Positions 34,712-42,960 are shown, counted from the stretch's first letter. The stretch is 42,963 bases of DNA from an uncultured Lachnospiraceae bacterium (GCA_910585715.1 CAJUEX010000027.1:1-42963); one strand, 5' to 3'. Translations and numbers: made by a program. The notes: generated by a model not told the origin, from the sequence alone.

Positions 34712-35751
34712 AAAAAGTATATGCTTTCCTGCTGGTCTGTATGCTTATGCTCACCGGCTGTATGGCAGAAGCTCCGGGTGAAAACGGGGAAGAACCGCCA
34801 CAGGAAGAAAAAATCCATATAGGGATAATTTTTGATACGTTTGTAGTGGAAAGATGGCAGAGGGACCGGGATGTGTTCGTGTCTACTGCCATGGAGCTGG
34901 GAGCGGAAGTGAATGTACAGAATGCAAACGGGGATGTGAAAGAGCAGGTAGCCCAGATGGAGTATTTTATCGAAAAAAAGGTGGATGTAATCGTGGTAGT
35001 TCCGATTGAATCCGGCGCTCTTGTGAAATCCATTGAGAAGGCAAAGGAAGAAGGCATTAAAGTAGTCTCTTATGACCGGCTGGCAATGGGAGCGGGAACG
35101 GATTTGTATATATCCTTTGACAATGAGACGGTAGGAAGACTTATGGGCCGGGCTGTTTGCAGCAGACTGGATAGAGGAGACAAGGTTCTTATGGTCTGCG
35201 GTCCTAAAAGTGACAATAATGTATCTTTTGTGGAAAGCGGCTTCCGAAGGGAAATGGAGCAGAATGGGATAGAGGTTGCGGATACTTATTATGCGGATGA
35301 ATGGCGGGCGGAGCGTGCGGCTGAATATATGGAGCAGTACGGGGATGAAATTCAGGAGATAGAAGCCGTTATGTGCGGCAATGACAATCTGGCGGGTCAG
35401 GTTATCCGCGTGCTGGCAGAAAACCGCATGGCGGGAGATATATGTGTGGTGGCGCAGGATGCTGACCTGGAAGCATGCCAGAGAATTGTGGAAGGAACCC
35501 AGTACATGACGGTATATAAGCCGGTGGAGAAGCTGGCGGTCCAGGCGGCTGTGGCAGCAGTAGATCTGGCGCAGGGAAAGCAGGTTCAGACAACGGATTA
35601 TATTGATGATGGAACATACCGGATTCCTTATATTAAGTTAGAGCCGGTTGCCGTTACTGCTGAAAATATGGATGAGACTATTATAAAAAGCGGTTTTCAT
35701 TTAGGGGAAGATGTATATTTGAATCGTCCGGAAATGCTGCCGGAACGGTAG
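34708..35751 (+). CDS. XylF-like sugar-binding lipoprotein of the sensory operon
   Basis: The 347-residue protein has a lipoprotein signal with LTGC (Cys18), an acidic linker, and a D-xylose-binding-protein-like fold: IGIIFDTFVVERWQRDRDVF, VQNANGDVKEQVAQ, VDVIVVVP, KVVSYDRLAMG, LYISFDNETVG and CGNDNLAGQV. These match the XylF pattern closely. It starts with a GTG overlapping the regulator stop by 4 bp. A XylF-like protein beside a LytS/YesN system recalls XylFII of Clostridium beijerinckii, which binds xylose and activates the LytS kinase. It could therefore be a second sensor subunit, or an extra transporter receptor. The sugar is inferred, not shown. Confidence 0.88.
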   Translation: MKKVYAFLLVCMLMLTGCMAEAPGENGEEPPQEEKIHIGIIFDTFVVERWQRDRDVFVSTAMELGAEVNVQNANGDVKEQVAQMEYFIEKKVDVIVVVPIESGALVKSIEKAKEEGIKVVSYDRLAMGAGTDLYISFDNETVGRLMGRAVCSRLDRGDKVLMVCGPKSDNNVSFVESGFRREMEQNGIEVADTYYADEWRAERAAEYMEQYGDEIQEIEAVMCGNDNLAGQVIRVLAENRMAGDICVVAQDADLEACQRIVEGTQYMTVYKPVEKLAVQAAVAAVDLAQGKQVQTTDYIDDGTYRIPYIKLEPVAVTAENMDETIIKSGFHLGEDVYLNRPEMLPER

Positions 35752-35810
35752 GATTATATTGTGAAACAGAAAAAAGAAGCAAAAAAATGCTATTCCCTTG
35801 AAAAAACAGG

Positions 35811-35872
35811 TTGTATAACAATAAAAATTTGCTGAATTTCACAAATAAATAAGGCTTTTTATGTGGTATAGT
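35811..35872 (+). promoter_or_regulatory. Possible activator-dependent promoter of the transport operon
   Basis: The 169-bp gap 35752-35920 has a -10-like TATAGT at 35867-35872 preceded by ATGTGG but no good -35 box at 17 bp, as in promoters needing an activator. The AT-rich stretch upstream would be the place for the YesN-type regulator. The GCAAAT repeats at 35882 and 35892 lie downstream of it. The assignment is tentative. Confidence 0.3.
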
Positions 35873-35920
35873 TTTCTTGTAGCAAATAGCTGCAAATTAA
35901 TTCAAAGGGAGGATTTATTA

Positions 35921-37135
35921 ATGAAGAAAAAATTATTAAGCATGCTTCTCGCCGTAGCGATGGTTGCAACCATGCTTACCGGATGCGGCGGCGACACTAC
36001 AACGACCACAGACGATACAACAGCAGATGACACAACAGCAGACGATGCAACGGCAGATGATGATGCCACAGCAGATGACGACGGTGCAGCAGATGACGGT
36101 GCAGCAGCTGATGGTGAGGTACAGGTTGGTATCGTTCTTCCTACAAAGGATGAGCCAAGATGGTTACAGGATCAGGCACAGTTCGAAGCAATCTTAGGCG
36201 ATGCAGGATTTACTAATCAGGTATTATTCAGCCAGGGTTCTTCCGCAACTGAAAAGACAAACGTAGAAACACTGATTTCCCAGGGCATTGATGTTTTGAT
36301 TATTTGTGCACAGGATGGTTCCGCAGCAGCAGCAGCAGTGGAAGCAGCAAAGGATGCAGGTGTTACCGTAATCGCATATGACCGTTTGATTACAGGAACA
36401 GAAGCAGTTGATTACTATGTAACATTTGACAGTTTCTCAGTTGGCGTTGCACAGGGACAGTACTTAATCGATAACGCACCGGAAGGAACCGGAATTCCGC
36501 TTTACTTATATGCAGGTGCAGCAACAGATAACAATGCATTCATCTTCTTTGAAGGTGCATGGAGCGTTCTTCAGCCAAAGATTGCAGACGGCACATTTGT
36601 AGTTGCTAACTCCTCTGAAGCAGAAGGCTTGAAAGACAAGGCAGAGCTTTCACGTGAAGAAATCGGAAAGATTATCGGTCAGGTTACAACAGATTGGGAT
36701 TTCAATGTAGCAAAATCCAAAGCAGAAGCTCATTTGACAGCAGTAGGCGCTGATATGAAGGGTGATGTTCTTGTATTAGGTCCTAACGATGGTACAGCTC
36801 GTTCTATCGCAGATGTATTTGCAACAGATAAAGACGTTACAAGCTTCAAGGTAACAGGTCAGGATGCAGAAAAAGCTTCCGTACAGTATGTAATTGACGG
36901 CAAGCAGTCCATGACCGTATTCAAAGATACACGTACTCTGGCAGCAGACTCTGTAGCAATGGCAGTTTCTATCTTAAACGGTGACACACCGGCAACAGAC
37001 ACAACATACAACAATGAAGCAAAGGATGTACCTGCTAAGCAGACAAACATCGTTGTTGTAACACAGGATAACGTAAAAGAAGCTTTAATTGATTCTGAAT
37101 ACTATGATGCTTCTGAATTTACAGGATTAGAATAA
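35921..37135 (+). CDS. chvE: ChvE-like multiple-monosaccharide-binding lipoprotein
   Basis: This 404-residue protein is the likely receptor for the following ABC transporter. It has a lipobox LTGC (Cys22), then a Thr/Ala/Asp-rich linker to about residue 62, then a two-lobed binding protein with VQVGIVLPTKDEPRWLQD, IDVLIICAQDG, VTVIAYDRLITGT and VDYYVTFDSFSVG, typical of the ChvE/SbpA group. An in-frame ATG at 35861 exists, but the ATG at 35921 with GGGAGG just upstream begins the signal peptide. Codon choice differs from its neighbours (many GGT, GTT, AAC and GCA codons), suggesting very high expression. A stem-loop separates it from mmsA. Confidence 0.93.
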   Translation: MKKKLLSMLLAVAMVATMLTGCGGDTTTTTDDTTADDTTADDATADDDATADDDGAADDGAAADGEVQVGIVLPTKDEPRWLQDQAQFEAILGDAGFTNQVLFSQGSSATEKTNVETLISQGIDVLIICAQDGSAAAAAVEAAKDAGVTVIAYDRLITGTEAVDYYVTFDSFSVGVAQGQYLIDNAPEGTGIPLYLYAGAATDNNAFIFFEGAWSVLQPKIADGTFVVANSSEAEGLKDKAELSREEIGKIIGQVTTDWDFNVAKSKAEAHLTAVGADMKGDVLVLGPNDGTARSIADVFATDKDVTSFKVTGQDAEKASVQYVIDGKQSMTVFKDTRTLAADSVAMAVSILNGDTPATDTTYNNEAKDVPAKQTNIVVVTQDNVKEALIDSEYYDASEFTGLE

Positions 37136-37170
37136 AAGAATGTAAAACGGTGTAGCAAAAAATGAAAGTG

Positions 37171-37208
37171 AGGTCGGCTTTAGAGGTTTTGATTGCTAAA
37201 GCCGGCCT
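37171..37208 (+). other. 13-bp stem-loop between the binding-protein and ATPase genes
   Basis: AGGTCGGCTTTAG (37171-37183) pairs with CTAAAGCCGGCCT (37196-37208), with a single G-T wobble and a 12-base loop. No U-tract follows, and the mmsA ribosome site (AAGGAGG, 37217-37223) comes 8 bp later. It probably protects the upstream binding-protein mRNA or causes partial termination, giving more receptor than transporter. Confidence 0.8.
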
Positions 37209-37231
37209 TCTAAATTAAGGAGGCCCGGTAA

Positions 37232-38761
37232 ATGAATGATTATATACTTGAAATGAGAGATATCACAAAAGTATTTCCGGGGGTCAAGGCTTTAAGCGAT
37301 GTTAACTTTAAAGTAAAGCGTGGAGAGATACATTGTCTGGTGGGAGAAAACGGCGCCGGAAAATCCACACTTATGAAAGTTCTATCCGGCCTTCACCATT
37401 ACGGTACATATACAGGCGATATTGTATATAACGGTGAGATACAACAATTTAAATCGATTGCGGATAGTGAAGCAAAAGGAATTGCCATTATTTATCAGGA
37501 ACTGGCGCTTGTTCCGGAATTAAGTATTTATGAAAATATTTATTTCGGACATGAGATTATGAAAGGGCATACCGTAGACTGGAATGAGACCATTGTAAAG
37601 GCTTCTGAGATGTTAAAAAAGGTACGTCTCCATGTGGACCCCTCTACAAAGGTGAAAAATCTCGGTGTGGGCAATCAGCAGCTTGTAGAAATTGCAAAAG
37701 CGCTGAGCAAAGATGTAAAATTATTAATATTGGATGAGCCTACGGCAGCATTAAATGAAGACGACAGTGAAAATCTGCTGAAGCTCATTAAAGAATTAAA
37801 AGAGCAGGGCGTTACCTGCATTATGATTTCCCATAAGCTGAAGGAAATCATTGCCATAGCGGATACGATTACTGTATTGAGGGATGGTTCTACCATCTGT
37901 TCCATGGATACGGCGGAACATCCGGTAACGGAAGCGGAAATCATAAAGCATATGGTTGGAAGGGAAATTGATAACATCTATCCCAAGAGGGAAAAGAAGG
38001 AAATCGGGGATATTTGTTTGGAGATAAAGGACTGGACCGTAGAGGATCCGGTAAAGCAAAGGGAGATTCTTCACAAGGTAAACATCAATGTAAGAAAAGG
38101 AGAAATCGTAGGACTTCAGGGATTGATGGGAGCGGGAAGAACAGAGCTTGCCCTTAGCATTTTCGGAAATTCTCCGGGGTATAAAATAACAAACGGAGAA
38201 ATATTTGTAAATGGAGAGCAGAAGCATTTCAAGAATCCGAAAGCTGCCATTAATTCAGGAGTAGCTTATGTAACAGAGGATAGAAAAGGCAACGGACTCG
38301 TGTTGATTCAGGACATTAAGTATAATACAACCATTGCCAATTTAGAGGAGCTTACAGAAGGGCTTGCCATAAATGAAAATGAGGAAATCAATGTGGCAAA
38401 TGACTATAAAAAGTCCATCAACATAAAGGCGCCTTCCATTATGCAGAAGGTAGGAAATCTAAGCGGCGGCAACCAGCAGAAGGTTCAGCTGGCAAAATGG
38501 CTGTTCGTAAAGCCCCAGGTGCTGATTTTGGATGAACCCACCCGCGGTATTGATGTTGGCGCCAAGTTTGAAATCTATACATTGATGAACAAGCTGGTGG
38601 AGCAGGGTATGAGCATTATCATGATATCATCAGAACTGCCGGAGGTTCTTGGCATGAGCGACAGGCTGTATGTTATGTCGGAAGGGACCATAACCGGTGA
38701 ATTGGCAGCAGAAGAAGCAAATGAACAAAAAGTCATGGCAATGGCTATTAAATCGAGATAG
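37232..38761 (+). CDS. mmsA: Sugar ABC transporter double ATPase, MmsA/GguA type
   Basis: This 509-residue protein has two fused ABC domains of the ribose/xylose class. The first has Walker A GENGAGKSTLMK (about residues 38-49), a signature region (LGVGNQQLVEIAKAL) and Walker B LLILDEPTAAL. The second has a degenerate Walker A (GLMGAGRTELAL), an intact signature LSGGNQQKVQLAKWL and LILDEPTRGIDVG. One degenerate site is normal for this class. It powers uptake of the monosaccharide bound by the ChvE-like receptor. The permease gene follows after 12 bp. Confidence 0.95.
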   Translation: MNDYILEMRDITKVFPGVKALSDVNFKVKRGEIHCLVGENGAGKSTLMKVLSGLHHYGTYTGDIVYNGEIQQFKSIADSEAKGIAIIYQELALVPELSIYENIYFGHEIMKGHTVDWNETIVKASEMLKKVRLHVDPSTKVKNLGVGNQQLVEIAKALSKDVKLLILDEPTAALNEDDSENLLKLIKELKEQGVTCIMISHKLKEIIAIADTITVLRDGSTICSMDTAEHPVTEAEIIKHMVGREIDNIYPKREKKEIGDICLEIKDWTVEDPVKQREILHKVNINVRKGEIVGLQGLMGAGRTELALSIFGNSPGYKITNGEIFVNGEQKHFKNPKAAINSGVAYVTEDRKGNGLVLIQDIKYNTTIANLEELTEGLAINENEEINVANDYKKSINIKAPSIMQKVGNLSGGNQQKVQLAKWLFVKPQVLILDEPTRGIDVGAKFEIYTLMNKLVEQGMSIIMISSELPEVLGMSDRLYVMSEGTITGELAAEEANEQKVMAMAIKSR

Positions 38762-38773
38762 GAGGTTTCGGAT

Positions 38774-39997
38774 ATGGAGAATAAAAAACAGGCACAGAGC
38801 TCATCCGGGACAAATAAAGTGGGTCTTGGACAAGAGATTGCAACTTTAGTGAAAGAAAATATAAGAGATTACATGATGTATATTGCTTTGGTCATCATCA
38901 TGGCATTCTTTACATGGAAGACAAAAGGCGGATTTATTCAGGCAAGGAATATTTCCAACCTGATTAACCAGGCAGGATATGTTGCAGTACTGGCAATCGG
39001 CATGACGCTGATTCTTATTTTAAAGCATATTGACTTGTCTGTCGGATATGTGGCAGGCTTTTGCGGGGCCATAGCAGCAATTTTAATGACCCAGTACGGA
39101 GTGAATGAGTGGCTGGCAATCCTTATCGTACTTTTGATAGGCCTTGTGATTGGACTTTATCAGGGACTTTTGGTAACGAGAGTGGGGGTTCCGGCATTTG
39201 TTACAACTTTGGCAGGCATGTTTATTTTCAGGGGACTTCTGAGTCTGTCCTTACAAAAAACAGGAACCATTATTGTTCCTAATAAGGGCTTTAATGCATT
39301 GTCAAACGGATTTATACCGGATATTCCGGGACTGAATCTGGGTGTGCATGCCTTGACTCTTATCATTGGCGTGGTTGCAGTGGTTCTTGTTATCTTTTCG
39401 CAGATTAAAACTAGAAAAAATAAGATAAAATATAACTTTCAGGTAACGTCTACTCCTGTTTTTATCTTTACACTTGTGTTTATTTCTGCTATTATTATGG
39501 CAATTATATGGGTGCTTGCAAAGTACAGCGGTATTCCGTGGGCAGCTGTTATTGTAGGCGTGGTACTTATTATCTACAATTTCATGCTGAATAAGACAAG
39601 ATTAGGACGTTATATTTACGGTATCGGAGGCAATGATCAGGCAGCGGAATTATCCGGTATCAATGTAAAGAAGGTTACATTATTTGCATTTTGTTCCATG
39701 AGCGTGCTTGCAGCATTGTCAGGTGTTCTTTATACTTCAAGACTGCAGTCAGCCACACCTACAGCCGGACTTGCATTTGAAATGGATGCCATTGCATCTT
39801 CTTATATCGGCGGCGTGGCAGTAAGCGGCGGTATCGGAAAAGTGACCAATACCATTATCGGAGCGCTGGTAATCATGTCTCTGACAAACGGCATGAACCT
39901 GATGGGCGTGGATATTTCCTATCAGTACATTGTTAAGGGTATTATTTTTATCATAGCAGTTGCTTTTGACGTAAGAACACGTTCAAAATCCAAATAA
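38774..39997 (+). CDS. mmsB: Sugar ABC transporter permease, MmsB/GguB type
   Basis: The 407-residue protein has about ten membrane helices of the BPD_transp_2 class used by ribose, xylose and multiple-monosaccharide transporters. Seen motifs are NISNLINQAGYVAVLAIGM, LKHIDLSVGYVAGF, a VTRVGVPAFVTTLAGMFIFRGLLSL block, and GRYIYGIGGNDQAAELSGI, the loop that contacts the ATPase. A longer insert around residues 205-260 fits the MmsB/GguB subtype rather than plain RbsC. It starts 12 bp after mmsA behind AGGAGG, and a chemoreceptor gene follows after 42 bp without a terminator. Confidence 0.94.
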   Translation: MENKKQAQSSSGTNKVGLGQEIATLVKENIRDYMMYIALVIIMAFFTWKTKGGFIQARNISNLINQAGYVAVLAIGMTLILILKHIDLSVGYVAGFCGAIAAILMTQYGVNEWLAILIVLLIGLVIGLYQGLLVTRVGVPAFVTTLAGMFIFRGLLSLSLQKTGTIIVPNKGFNALSNGFIPDIPGLNLGVHALTLIIGVVAVVLVIFSQIKTRKNKIKYNFQVTSTPVFIFTLVFISAIIMAIIWVLAKYSGIPWAAVIVGVVLIIYNFMLNKTRLGRYIYGIGGNDQAAELSGINVKKVTLFAFCSMSVLAALSGVLYTSRLQSATPTAGLAFEMDAIASSYIGGVAVSGGIGKVTNTIIGALVIMSLTNGMNLMGVDISYQYIVKGIIFIIAVAFDVRTRSKSK

Positions 39998-40039
39998 ATG
40001 TGTATTATAGATTAGGCAAAAGAAAAAGGGGGAAAGGCT

Positions 40040-42166
40040 ATGGGAACTAAGAAGGCGGAGAAGACGAAAAAGCCTGACGGCGCCAAAAAGATAAAAAAGG
40101 AACGGAAGAAAATCTCCCTGAGAATTGGAATCCGAACCAAGCTTCTTGTTACCTTTCTTATTCCGGTTACAGCCTTGATTTTGTTGGGAGTATTATCATA
40201 TAGACAGACAGCAAATGCGCTGCAGAATCTGTATAAGAGTTCCAGTATACAGATTTTAGGCAAATCTGCGGACTATTTGGAGGTTTTAATGCTGGATGTG
40301 GAAACAACGGCATATGACCTTTCAGTAGATAACGATTTAGTGAATTATTTCAGCGGGACTCCGGATGAAGGTGTGGATTATTCAACGGTAGATGCCAAAA
40401 TGGCATCTATGCTTGGAACAGATGCTTATGTGGAAAACGGGTATTTTGTTGCCATAGAAGGGGATGAACATATCAGCACCAATCCGGATGTGACCTTTGA
40501 CAAAGACGCATATTCCGTATTCCAGACTACCGAGGATTATGTGCAGGTAACTTCCAGAAACCGAAAGGTCTGGCTTGGTGAGAGCGAGTTTCTGGAGAAA
40601 TATAAAGGAGAGGCGGAAACACCTTACGGAAACAGGAGAATGACCCTGATTCGCAGGGTGGAAAATATTCTGACAGGACAGGATGTGGGATTTGTTATTC
40701 TGGAAGTCAGGAACAGTGTAATGGAACAGCTTTTGGATGAAGTAAATCTTGGTGAAGGCAGCATGGTGATTCTGGCAGGTCAGGACAGCAACGAGATTGC
40801 CAAGGCGGAAAATTATCCGGAGGATAAAACGAAGCGTATAATCACCAATTCAAAGGCATATGTTAAAATGCAGCAGGGGCTGGAAAAAAATGGTTCCTTC
40901 GGAACAAGCAAAAACGGAAAGAAATACTGGCTGTGCTATGAATATATAGGAGACCTGGGAAACTGTCTGATTGGGATGATTCCTGTGTCTACCATGATGG
41001 AACAGGCAAATGAGATTAAAATTGGTACTATCGGCCTTGTAATACTGGTAACCATCATCGTCTGTGTAATTGGCACATGGATGGCTGCAGGCATGAGCAG
41101 CACTATCAAAAAGATTATAGGAGAAGTAGGAAAAGCTGCCAAAGGCGACCTTACCGTCCGGGTTTTTACAAAGCGGCATGATGAATTTGCGGTTTTGAGC
41201 AATAGTATCAATGATATGATTGCAGATATGAAGGTTTTGATCGGCAAGGTGTCTCATGGCATGGAACAGGTAGACGGTGCAGTGGAGAAGGTTAGTGGGG
41301 CAAGGGAAAACGTTCATGAGACTGCAGAAGTGTTAAGCGATGCCATTGTACAAATCCAGTCCGGTGCCAGGCAGCAGGAAGACAGTGCACAAAATTGTCT
41401 GGTTGGAATGGATGATTTATCAGATAAGATTGTAAGAGTAGTAGAGAATACAAAAGAAATCGACAGTATTTCCGAGGAGACGAAGGTAGTTGTTGGAAAT
41501 GGAATCAAGATGATGAAGGAGTTAAATACTTCTTCGGAGGACACTACCCGGAATTTAACGGAAATTATGAAGGATGTTAAGGATTTAGAAGAAAAGATAT
41601 CCAACATTACCAATATCGTTGGCGTTATTGCTGAAATTGCTAATCAGACCAATCTGTTGTCTTTAAATGCCAGCATTGAAGCAGCAAGGGCAGGAGAAGC
41701 CGGAAAGGGATTTGCAGTTGTGGCAACTGAGGTAAAGACACTGGCAGACCAGTCCGCTCAGGCAGCAGAGAAGATTCGTATCATTGTGGATGAAGTACAG
41801 CAGCAGAGCCAGAAAACTTTAGAGCATGGGGAAAATGCGGATGAAATCTTAAAATCCCAGGAGCTGGCCGTAAAACGTGCCGTTGAGGCATTCCATAATA
41901 TTGATGACTGCGTAGAGCGGCTGAATCAGGAGTTATCCGATATTACCGTTCAGACACAGGCTATCGAAAGTGCAAAAAATATTACATTGGAGGCTGTGGA
42001 AGGCATCTCGGCAGTTATCGAGCAGAATTCCGCATCAACCCTGGAAATGGGTGAAGGCATCAACGGCCAGAAAGATCAGGTGGAAAAGATGTCAGGCTAT
42101 ACCAATGATTTGAAAGAAGTATCACAGTCTTTAAGAGAGGAAATTCATAAGTTTAGAATATCATAA
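40040..42166 (+). CDS. Methyl-accepting chemotaxis protein
   Basis: This 708-residue transmembrane chemoreceptor has a very Lys-rich cytoplasmic N-terminus of about 30 residues. TM1 (about residues 35-54), a double-Cache-like extracytoplasmic sensor (about 55-325) and TM2 (about 328-350) follow, then HAMP and a long coiled coil. The signalling hairpin tip (NQTNLLSLNASIEAARAGEAGKGFAVVA, from about residue 534) is intact, so it should couple to CheA and CheW. Its place directly after the sugar transporter suggests it senses the same sugar, directly or through the ChvE-like receptor, as ChvE does with its receptor in Agrobacterium. A terminator follows. Confidence 0.95.
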   Translation: MGTKKAEKTKKPDGAKKIKKERKKISLRIGIRTKLLVTFLIPVTALILLGVLSYRQTANALQNLYKSSSIQILGKSADYLEVLMLDVETTAYDLSVDNDLVNYFSGTPDEGVDYSTVDAKMASMLGTDAYVENGYFVAIEGDEHISTNPDVTFDKDAYSVFQTTEDYVQVTSRNRKVWLGESEFLEKYKGEAETPYGNRRMTLIRRVENILTGQDVGFVILEVRNSVMEQLLDEVNLGEGSMVILAGQDSNEIAKAENYPEDKTKRIITNSKAYVKMQQGLEKNGSFGTSKNGKKYWLCYEYIGDLGNCLIGMIPVSTMMEQANEIKIGTIGLVILVTIIVCVIGTWMAAGMSSTIKKIIGEVGKAAKGDLTVRVFTKRHDEFAVLSNSINDMIADMKVLIGKVSHGMEQVDGAVEKVSGARENVHETAEVLSDAIVQIQSGARQQEDSAQNCLVGMDDLSDKIVRVVENTKEIDSISEETKVVVGNGIKMMKELNTSSEDTTRNLTEIMKDVKDLEEKISNITNIVGVIAEIANQTNLLSLNASIEAARAGEAGKGFAVVATEVKTLADQSAQAAEKIRIIVDEVQQQSQKTLEHGENADEILKSQELAVKRAVEAFHNIDDCVERLNQELSDITVQTQAIESAKNITLEAVEGISAVIEQNSASTLEMGEGINGQKDQVEKMSGYTNDLKEVSQSLREEIHKFRIS

Positions 42167-42199
42167 ATTTGCTGGTTTCATTTCTCTTTTCATACCAAA

Positions 42200-42233
42200 G
42201 GGGTCTCCGATTTTTCGGGGGCTCTCTTTTTTT
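42200..42233 (+). terminator. Rho-independent terminator after the chemoreceptor gene
   Basis: An 11-bp stem including G-T wobbles (42200-42210 with 42215-42225) encloses a TTTT loop and is followed by a CTTTTTTT tract. It closes the transport/chemotaxis operon 33 bp after the chemoreceptor stop. Confidence 0.82.
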
Positions 42234-42249
42234 GCAGGCATTCCGCCTT

Positions 42250-42492
42250 TTTCTTTATATAAAACGGAGAAAATATGCGTACCGCCTGATCTGGTATGAG
42301 CTATGCGATGTATTGGTTCAGTCAACCAAACGGTATGCAGATGAGGTAGTAGCTGATGTAACACCTTACATAAGCAGCGAACCAGAAAACGGGGAGTTTC
42401 AGAGTGGGCTTCGCATGGGAGCTTCTGTAAAACCGCATTGGGTAAATCCATTTGTTAATGGTGCGGATATTGTGGCAAAATTTATTTTTTAA
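42250..42492 (+). pseudogene. Startless gene remnant of unrecognised origin
   Basis: The frame ending in TAA at 42490-42492 encodes about 65 residues that look like real protein from about 42292 on (WYELCDVLVQSTKRYADEV, then VTPYISSEPENGEF, GLRMGASVKPHWVNPFV). It has no ATG with a ribosome site. Its upstream part runs back through the terminator of the chemoreceptor gene, and the only frame-compatible start is a TTG at 42169 without support. I do not recognise the family. The most likely reading is the 3' part of a lost gene, left where a deletion joined it to the operon end. Confidence 0.45.
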
Positions 42493-42508
42493 AAGTTAGA
42501 GGATTGCC

Positions 42509-42537
42509 TTGACAGTTACATTGCTGTGTATTATACT
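42509..42537 (+). promoter_or_regulatory. Consensus SigA promoter of the GntR gene
   Basis: A perfect TTGACA (42509-42514) and TATACT (42532-42537) are separated by 17 bp. The start codon of the regulator lies about 47 bp downstream of the -10 box. Confidence 0.88.
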
Positions 42538-42557
42538 GTACTTGCTTATATAATACA
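42527..42557 (+). promoter_or_regulatory. Likely YtrA-type operator overlapping the -10 box
   Basis: TGTATTATA (42527-42535) and TATAATACA (42549-42557) form a perfect 9-bp inverted repeat with a 13-bp spacer, covering the -10 box and the transcription start. This placement suits repression by the GntR-family protein encoded just downstream, hence autoregulation. An overlapping TACTGTA/TACAGTA pair (42534-42540 and 42554-42560) is also present. Confidence 0.75.
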
Positions 42558-42583
42558 GTAAAAGACGGTGAGGCGGTGAAGGT

Positions 42584-42958
42584 TTGGAGATTGTTGTAAG
42601 TAATAAGGCAAGTCGTCCTCTGTATGAACAGATTGTGTCGCAGATAAAAACACAGATTATGAGCGGTGAACTGAAGGCTGGGGAAGCGCTTCCCTCTATC
42701 CGCTCCCTTGCAAAATCGCTGCAAATCAGTGTTCTGACCGTGCAGAAGGCATATGACATCCTACAGGAAGATGGCTTTATTGAAACGACAGCCGGGAAAG
42801 GCTGCTATGTATCTGTGAGGAATCAGGATTTCTATTTGGAAGAACAGCAAAAAAAGATAGAGGGTTGTTTCAATAATGCGATAGAAATTGCCCGTATGAG
42901 CGGAATACCGCTTGATAAATTAATCAGCTTATTAACATTATTGTACGAGGAGGATTAG
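42584..42958 (+). CDS. GntR-family transcriptional regulator, YtrA subfamily
   Basis: This 124-residue protein has an N-terminal GntR winged helix (about residues 12-77; PLYEQIVSQIK, GELKAGEALPSIRSLAKSL, TVQKAYDILQEDGFI and GKGCYV) and only a short helical C-terminus of about 45 residues. That is the build of the YtrA subfamily, which lacks a large ligand-binding domain. Such regulators usually repress their own operon together with ABC transporter genes. The start is a TTG at 42584 with GAGG at 42570-42573; an in-frame stop just upstream excludes a longer protein. The next gene begins 2 bp after the stop, consistent with a YtrA-type transporter operon continuing past the window. Confidence 0.92.
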   Translation: MEIVVSNKASRPLYEQIVSQIKTQIMSGELKAGEALPSIRSLAKSLQISVLTVQKAYDILQEDGFIETTAGKGCYVSVRNQDFYLEEQQKKIEGCFNNAIEIARMSGIPLDKLISLLTLLYEED

Positions 42959-42960
42959 CG

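Noticed and set aside
36000..36120. Repeat-rich stretch considered as a CRISPR or satellite-type array
   Set aside because: The repeats are short, degenerate and in frame with a lipoprotein linker, with no spacer structure and no cas genes in the window.
35964..36197. Gln/Met-rich frame inside the ChvE-like gene
   Set aside because: It is the alternative reading of the Thr/Ala/Asp repeat in the linker; the lipoprotein frame is clearly the real one.
42169..42492. TTG-started gene of 107 codons after the chemoreceptor
   Set aside because: It would read through the rho-independent terminator, has no ribosome site, and only its second half looks like protein. It is listed as a remnant instead.
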